From Cryptomeria japonica (lineage: Eukaryota > Streptophyta > Pinopsida > Cupressales > Cupressaceae), in assembly GCF_030272615.1 (NCBI RefSeq), contig NC_081406.1, forward strand, positions 259,025,386-259,089,385: a stretch of 64,000 nucleotides of DNA, given 5' to 3'. Below the pieces are notes generated by a model, which was not told the origin of the DNA, did not search any database, and saw nothing but the letters and a program-made list of their open reading frames with translations. The translations under genes were made by a program, and so were the position numbers. Every line of letters begins with the position of its first letter. Position 1 is the first letter of the stretch. Below are positions 57,458 through 64,000 of the stretch, piece by piece.

Positions 57458-58483
57458 AAAGAGACACATGCTTGTATATGTGTACATGCATGGATGAAGA
57501 CACATGTACACATTCATTATTCCAAGCTATAAATATATGGATACATTAATATCAATTTAGAAGAATACCTTAGTGTCATGAAGAGAGTAAAACCTCTTAA
57601 ACTATATTATACTTACATAATGCTTAATTATGCATTGAATCAAAAGGTTTACTTAATACATCCTTGAGTCTAGAGTAGTCTCCTTTGAGTAGTAGACAAA
57701 ATGTAATTAGCATGTCACAGTGGTTAAACTAACTATTCTAGTCAACCAAACTTGAGTTAATGATGAACAAGTCTATTATGGTTGTAAACATTGACAACAC
57801 ATATAAACCTTGGCCAAGGTGACACAAAGTTTTGCATGCGTCCATCAATTCAAATGAAATAGATACACTTCCTAGTCAAAAGTTTGTACTAGTTAGGAAG
57901 TACCTATAATGTGTGACTGACTAGAGTCATGTAGGTTCTAAACACCTAGATCAAATTGCAATGAGACCTAGTCTTGTGTCTGCACCCTCATGAAGGATAG
58001 GGCCAGTTTTATAACTAATGTGTGTAGGGGACTGCAATGTCTGTGGTTGGAGGTAAAGCACCTTGATGATTCTTGCCCTCTTGTAAAAATTAAGTAGAGC
58101 CTTGCATGAGATTCTAGATTAGAAATTAAATCATTAGTAAATTCTAACCCTCTCTTCTACTTAATATATTTAATTTTATGAAAAGATAAAAGTACAATTA
58201 TTTTTATTATTTATAATTTTTATGCAATTGAAGATAGATTACATTTCTATTTTAGTTTTAGAATAATTTGAAAAGTTACAAAACTTATGATAAATGTTAG
58301 TGTGGTATCTTATTATTTGTGGAATTAAATGTATATTTCCCTAGTTTTTAATTTTGATTCAATTAGCATGTTACACAACTACTATATTTTGGACTTATCG
58401 ATGCTCGCTTTGATACCAACTCCAAAGAGTCTCATTCAAGATCCATTCTTATCATGCCAAAGTGTTGAATCCTTTCAATAATC
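57458..58483. other. AT-rich region right of the gag-only element
   Basis: No gene recognised. On the minus strand near 58404-58416 GTTGGTATCAAAG resembles a methionine-type primer site, but no LTR was matched to it. Confidence 0.4.
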
Positions 58484-59231
58484 CCTCATGCATATTCAAA
58501 TTCCCACCCCTTGTGAAGAGGATAACCCAAAATTAGAAGAAATGAGTCCAGAAATAAATCAAGATCAAGAACAAACCCTTTCATCTAATCCAATTTTTTA
58601 TCAAGATCCCACTTGTCAAGAGTCTTATGATCCCCTAATATTTTTTTATTCCATCCAAGATGATTACATTCCATATACAAATCATGGTGTCTTTCCAAGT
58701 CCCATTCAACATCTACTTCCTAAGGAAGATCATGGTATCCCTTCTATCCGCTCCAATGATCCAATTCAAAATCAAGAGCAAAGCACAAAATCTGATGGTC
58801 CTCTTCCAAGTCAAGATCAAAGTATCTCTTCTTCTAAATCTAAGATTACATAGTCCTTATCCTCCAAAACCATTCTAGGTCCTTTTATTCCAAAATCAAA
58901 GCCTTCTTCTCTTCCATCCATATTAGGACCCTATGTGCCTCCATCCACGATCCATATGATCCCTAGCTTACAATCGAATTACCCTGTCATAAATCAAGAT
59001 CAACAAATTCATACATCTTTGAGCACCTTCCAACCATATACCTACATCAACCTATTCAAAAGAGCTCCATATCATTCCTATTCATCCATGAAACCCTTTC
59101 CCTTTGGAAGCAATTTGGATGCCAAGCATAAAATCCATAAGTCCAAAATTCCATATCCATTAAAAGATCAACATATTCCATCTAAAAGACATGTCAATTC
59201 AAAGAAAAATCTGATCCAAAAGAGAAAATAA
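58484..59231 (+). other. P/S/Q-rich open frames, unidentified, probably transposon-derived
   Basis: Two frames (58488-58853 and 58935-59231) encode low-complexity peptides rich in S, P, Q, D and I (SPEINQDQEQTLSSNP, QNQEQSTKSDGPLPSQDQ), with repeated SIQ/NQDQ-like and ILGPYVPPS-like words. A third frame at 59354-59728 has similar ILGPYV words. They look like the disordered part of a retroelement protein or a translated minisatellite. No catalytic or binding motif is visible. I do not assign a function. Confidence 0.3.
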
Positions 59232-59960
59232 ATATCCAAAAGGCTACAAATTCCCATTAAATAAAAAGAAAAATAAAAAACTATGTGGGTTCCTAAGTCA
59301 CTCATAGAAGAAATGCATTCCAAAGAACTAGAAAGAAAGAAAAACTAAAATCAATGTGGATTTCCATAAAAGTATTGCACCCCAAAGTAAAAAACAAAAT
59401 TGGCATCCAGGCTTTCTATTCCAGTAGATTCCTTCAATTGTCCATATACACATCTCCCACTTTCCAAATCTATTCTTCCTTCATCCATTTTGGGTCCATA
59501 TGTCCTCAATTATACATCCACTCCTCCATCAAAATCTCAAAATCCAAAATTCACTTGTCCTCTATCACTCCACAACCTATCAAGGTATGTGCCAACGTTT
59601 ATCTTGAAGACATTTCCACCTATCCTTGTAAAACTCTTCCAACATCCTATCTATTATCCAACACCTACTTTCCATCATTTCATCCCTCCCATCCAATCCT
59701 TTGCATAAATCCTTCATCTATGAAATAAACGTTTGCATCATTTTGTCACATGCTCACTCATGCTCAATCTTATGTTCAATCTATTTCCTAGATATATATT
59801 CATGAAACACTTTACAGTCCAAGGTTGTTCCTCTTTAACATTATCTTTTGGTTGGGATGTGTACTCGATCCAAAAAGAGAATCACTTTTTGTATCTTGAT
59901 ACCAACATATTTTTATTACTATATTTCATACACTTAATCAATTGCTCTAAATCATTATGA
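59232..59960. other. Low-complexity DNA, no supported gene
   Basis: A- and C-rich sequence with frames similar in composition to the preceding block, and nothing recognisable. Confidence 0.4.
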
Positions 59961-59962
59961 TA

Positions 59963-61090
59963 TCTTCGATGAAGACATGATTAGTGAAAAATCTAAAATC
60001 CTGCTTCAGCACCACTATAATTCTCTAGCACATATGAGCTTCATTTCTTACAAGACAATGCAAAAAATAATCCATGACAAGAGAAAAAGAAATATCAAAA
60101 GATCAAAACAAAAGCATGAGCAAGAAAAGAAATATCAAGAAAAGAAAAGCAAAAAAATGCAATATCAAAATGCTTGGCTTTGGGAACATGCAAGAAACTC
60201 CATCGGGGCTATGGACGCCTAGATGGAAATGGAGAAATATTCATGAGATTATAGTGATAACCTCATCAGAGCTATAGAAACTTGCAAGCAACAAGGTTCT
60301 ATCCAGGATGCTTTTGAAGTCAGAATAACTCGCATAGCTAGTCATGCTGGATTGTAAAGATTACAATGATCATATGACTTGGAATAAACCCATTTGCACA
60401 CACAGGGCTAATAAAAGACTAAGTAACTTGATCTAGTTTGGGATTCTTCTTCCCTTTTGAGTATGCTTACTAGTCACTAGATGTGTTCGGTTGAATTTTC
60501 TAGAGGTTCTAAGTGTGGGTTGAGTGTCTATATTTGAAATGTTGAGGAACACTTATTCAAGAAACGCTAGATGTTGTGATGATCTCACATATCACCCTTT
60601 TGCAAATGGATACCTCTATCCGTCAAAATTGGTCAATTGCTATATCTTCTACATATTAATAATTTTCTCTAAGTCATTATAAATACCTAGTTGATCGCGT
60701 GGCTAGTGAAAAATCTAAAATCCTACTTCAAAGTCATTGTAATTGTCACACCCATGCAATTTTCATTACTTACAAAGCCAATGCAAGAACAAAATCAAAG
60801 ATGCCTAACAATATATCAAAATATCGAGGCAAAAATAATGAGAAATAAAAAGAATATCAAGCAAAGGATTACACTGAATATCAAAATATTGGCTATGGAA
60901 ACATATGACTCACTCCATCAGGGCTATGAAAGCTCGTTGGAAATGAAACAATATTCAGGAGATTACAATGATAACCTCGTCAGGGTTATAAATGTCTGCT
61001 GACAATGAGGCTCTATCCAGGATGCTTTTGGAGTTAGGATAACTCACGTAGCTAGTCAAGTAGGATTCTAAGGATCTCTAATGGTCACAA
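59963..61090. repeat. Diverged tandem duplication, about 715-720 bp unit
   Basis: Sequence around TAGTGAAAAATCTAAAATCC at 59982 recurs at 60704, and CTATCCAGGATGCTTTTG recurs about 714 bases apart (about 60300 and 61014). Between these, TCCATC(G/A)GGGCTATG and ATTCA(T/G)GAGATTA are shared in the same order. The copies are diverged and neither codes for a recognisable protein. Confidence 0.75.
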
Positions 61091-63039
61091 GAAATAGAAA
61101 GAATTCAAGTGCACACACATAGGCACTTGTAGACCATAGTCTCAAGAGTTAATGAAGGAGTTTTTAGCATCTCCATTTTCAAATCATAGTCACCTAGTGT
61201 GCTAAATTGAGTCTTCCAAAGGTTGTTGAGAATGGAATAGGTCCTTATCTCTTAAACGTTTTACTTCAACTTTATTAGTGTATAACAATGTTATGAAGTC
61301 ACATAATTGCCCTTGTCTGAATATGCATTTCATTTATCATTCTACTTTGCATAATAAAAGCGGTCATGTTGTGCTAGTCATCATCATGTCAAGTATTTAT
61401 CCTGCATGAAAAGTATGCATGACTCATTGCCTGCATCGTATGGATCCACAAACTAGGGCAAGTCCTGAAAAAACCCTAAAAATAAAAAAAGTCCTAAATA
61501 TATCAATAAAAAATAATAAAAAAGTCTTGAAAAAATGAAACAAAAAGATTATAAAAAAATCCTAAAAAAATCAAACAAAAACATTAAAAAATGCCTTGAA
61601 AATACTTAAAAATTGAAAAATATCCTTAAAAATCCAAAAAAAAATTGAATATGATCCTAAAGAAATCTTTAAAAATATCCAAAAAAATGAAATATGATCA
61701 TGAAAAAAAATAAAAAAATAAAAAAATAAAAAAATGTCCTTAAAAAATTTTAAAAAACTGAATATAATCCTGAAGAAATCGTAAAAAACTTATAAAAGAT
61801 AAAAAAGAATCAAATATGATCCTGAAAAAACTTAAAAATAAAAAAATGTCCTTAAAAAATCTGAAAAAATTGAATATGATATTTGAAGAAATCATAAAAA
61901 TAAAAAACTTAAAAATCAAAGCAAAAAATTATCCCTTGTAGATCGAATACCCAAGCAGATACAAAGCAAGCATAGACCATCCATCAAATCAAATCAACAA
62001 TAGACAATCTCTTAAATTCTATAATCAAATTGATCACATGTCTTGTTAATTAGTCCATCGATCAAACTCTATCAAACATCAACATGTCTTATACAGGGAA
62101 GGGTACACTCGAAATTAGACAGATCAGTCTTAGATGGGGTATTCACTCTCTGGAACGAGACATTATCAACCATCACATCAAGCAATCAAAAACAAAGACA
62201 TAGATCATTATGGCTACTGGAATTTGTCCTAGTTAGTCTTATCTTTATAAATTGATGACAGGCCATGTTTCATCTCTCAAAATAAAAAAGCAAATAATGT
62301 CCCAAAAAAATATAAAAAAATAAAAAAAATCAAATAAGATCCTGAAAAAATCCAAAAAATATAAAACAATCTTTCAAAATCCAAAAATAAATTCAAATAT
62401 GATCTTGAAAAAATTCAAAAAAAAAAAAAAAATCTTGCAAAGATTTTAAAAAATCAAATAAACCCTGAAAACCTTAAAAATCAAAATCAAAAATCAAAAA
62501 CCCAAAAACAATCCATCAATCACAATTTAGAATAAATTATCCTTTGCAAAGACAAACATTTGAGCAAAAACAACATCATGCAAAACATTGAGCTTAACAA
62601 ATAATACATCAATAGACAAACAACCAAGCTAGATTACAACTTAATCAATCAATTGCCTATCAGTTTTTAGCATCCTTATCAAACAAATTGCCTTTACGGA
62701 TACATCATTCCTAAAACAAGCACCCTATCATATATCATGTCCTAACAGATACATCTTTCATACAATGGGCATCCTCTCGAACAATCATCCTATCAAGAAA
62801 CACTTATCCCTGGCAATAAGATCAGTCTGGCTATTGACTTGTTTGGTCAAGTTAGTATTATCTTTTATTTATTTATCTTTATCGATTTATGACAGGTCAT
62901 GTTCCTATGCTACTTGAGGATGTCCGGAGGTGACTAGAGGAGTTGGGATGGTTGATGGTATTTTTCTTTGTTTTTTGTTTGTGATGTGAACCGATGAAGT
63001 TCTGGGGCAATGGTACTCTAGGTGTCTGTGTTGGTATGT
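61091..63039. other. Low-complexity DNA with two A-rich blocks
   Basis: Blocks at 61463-61930 and 62276-62500 are made of runs such as AATATGATCCTGAAAAAATC joined by long A tracts. Each is followed by similar sequence (ATTATCC(C/T)TTG...GCA) and by a copy of TTAGT(C/A)TTATCTTTATA...ATGACAGG(C/T)CATGTT, so the two stretches form a diverged direct duplication of about 610 bases. No gene is supported. Confidence 0.6.
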
Positions 63040-64000
63040 GTAGACACCTAAAATTGTCATGTCTAATTAAATAAATATTTTATTTATTTAATTATCTAAG
63101 CCTAATTCTTCTATTAATGAAATAAATCTTTATTTATTTAATTAATTCATTTATCCTCTTCTAGCCTTATTTCTCATTTAAATAAATACATTTATTTATT
63201 TAAATTATCCTTTTCCTAAATTAAATAAATATTCTTATTTATTTAATTATCCCACTTCTACTATTAATTAAATAAATCTTTATTTATTTAATTAATTCAT
63301 TAATCTTTTTCTACACATGACACATGTCATTCATCCCTTAATTCATACACTACCTACCCCTTTCATTATTTTACTATTTCTTCTACCTACCCTCTAATCC
63401 TAGCCGACCTCTCTTTTTACACCTCTCAATCTTAACCCTCCATTTCATATTGTGTCTTCTATATAAGGAGATGCTTTCCTCATTATCAAACCCTAATCAT
63501 TCTATGCATTCTAATCACTCATCCTAATTGATAATTTGGAGGACTTGACTACACTACGGTCCTACTTGCAACCACATTCCGGTCTTTGTTGAGCTCTTGT
63601 GCACATAAAATCTGAGAGCAAATATATCAAGCAAGATCAATGGAGATAGGAAGAATGGAGATCAAAACCCTATTGGACATGTGATGGTACAATCTTTGTG
63701 ATTTCTTGTGATTTGCATTGTCTTAGGTAATCTTCATATGTTATGGTGGATTTTTGTTATTGTTAGGCTAGGGTTTTGTGGTTGAATCAAGTTAGCCTTT
63801 CAATCTTGTTATTATTGTTATCCATTTTCACCGTACACATTTTGGCACGCCCGGTGGGACTCTTGTCCCTTTGCATTTAACCTCCTTGTTGCAGATCTTG
63901 TGTTTTGAAGTTGCAGATCGGACATTTTCGGCAACATTTTGGTATTTTCGCGTCTGCGCACTTTCGGATCATGTTTTTGATTTTCAGGCACGTCTGTGAC
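63040..64000 (+). mobile_element. 5' end of an LTR retrotransposon running off the right edge
   Basis: An 800 bp LTR (63040-63839) begins TGTAGACACCTAAAATTG and ends CACCGTACACA. It is followed by a primer site, TGGCACGCCCGGTGGGAC (63843-63860), and the first leader bases. A TATATAAG box lies near 63460-63467. Its first part holds several AAATAAATATTTATTTATTT-type repeats. The start motif matches that of the Tat element's LTR. Coding parts lie outside the window, so the family is inferred as Ty3/gypsy only from these signals. Confidence 0.75.
63843..63860 (+). other. Primer binding site of the right-edge element
   Basis: TGGCACGCCCGGTGGGAC begins three bases after the LTR, in the position and with the TGG start expected of a primer site. 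Confidence 0.75.

Noticed and set aside
58404-58416. Primer site (GTTGGTATCAAAG on minus strand) of another retrotransposon
   Set aside because: No matching LTR pair or end motif was found beside it, so a chance match cannot be excluded.
61463-62500. Poly(A) tails of LINE or SINE copies
   Set aside because: The A-rich blocks are internally repeated with ATCCTGAAAAAATC words, are long, and have no reverse transcriptase or tRNA-like head beside them.

Overview
The window reads as nuclear DNA of a seed plant with a large, repeat-filled genome. It is AT-rich and gene-poor, with layered LTR retrotransposons, long solo LTRs and satellite-like arrays. The style suggests a gymnosperm, probably a conifer, but that is inference from repeat content; no species-diagnostic gene is present. 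Only one host gene is recognisable: a G-type lectin S-receptor-like kinase at 5680-13648, now a pseudogene or heavily altered allele. || Layout. 1-5550: AT-rich intergenic DNA with a short open frame cut by the left edge. 5551-13648: the receptor kinase gene, with a TATA-like promoter, a start codon at 5680 and a signal peptide interrupted by a 5.5 kb Ty3/gypsy element (5752-11276, LTRs 491 and 490 bp, target duplication ATAAA). Beyond the element the frame resumes with the lectin, S-locus glycoprotein and PAN domains (11282-12571). After one in-frame TGA come the membrane segment and a non-RD kinase (12572-13648). 13649-15404: intergenic. || 15405-42778: one large Tat-lineage Ty3/gypsy element on the minus strand, with 1608 bp LTRs, a primer site, gag, protease, reverse transcriptase, two RNase H-like regions and integrase. 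On the opposite (plus) strand, between pol and the 3' LTR, it carries an extra plant-mobile-domain ORF with an apparent TATA promoter of its own. Nested in this element is a very long solo LTR (22463-30619, target duplication AGAAG). Nested in that, inside a TA microsatellite, is a 4.46 kb terminal-inverted-repeat DNA element (22754-27218) without a transposase. Its core is a 2.8 kb array of near-palindromic 20-mers. This three-layer nest is the most unusual part of the window. || 43454-50560: a decayed gypsy-type element with 5' LTR and gag remnants, carrying a copia-like solo LTR (45408-46861). 50566-57452: a gag-bearing LTR element apparently lacking pol, with target duplication CATGG and two families of internal tandem repeats. 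57458-63039: degenerate repeat DNA with P/S/Q-rich open frames and tandem duplications. 63040-64000: a further LTR element running off the right edge. || No RNA gene or CRISPR array was seen. All boundaries come from reading the sequence by eye; no alignment or database search was run.
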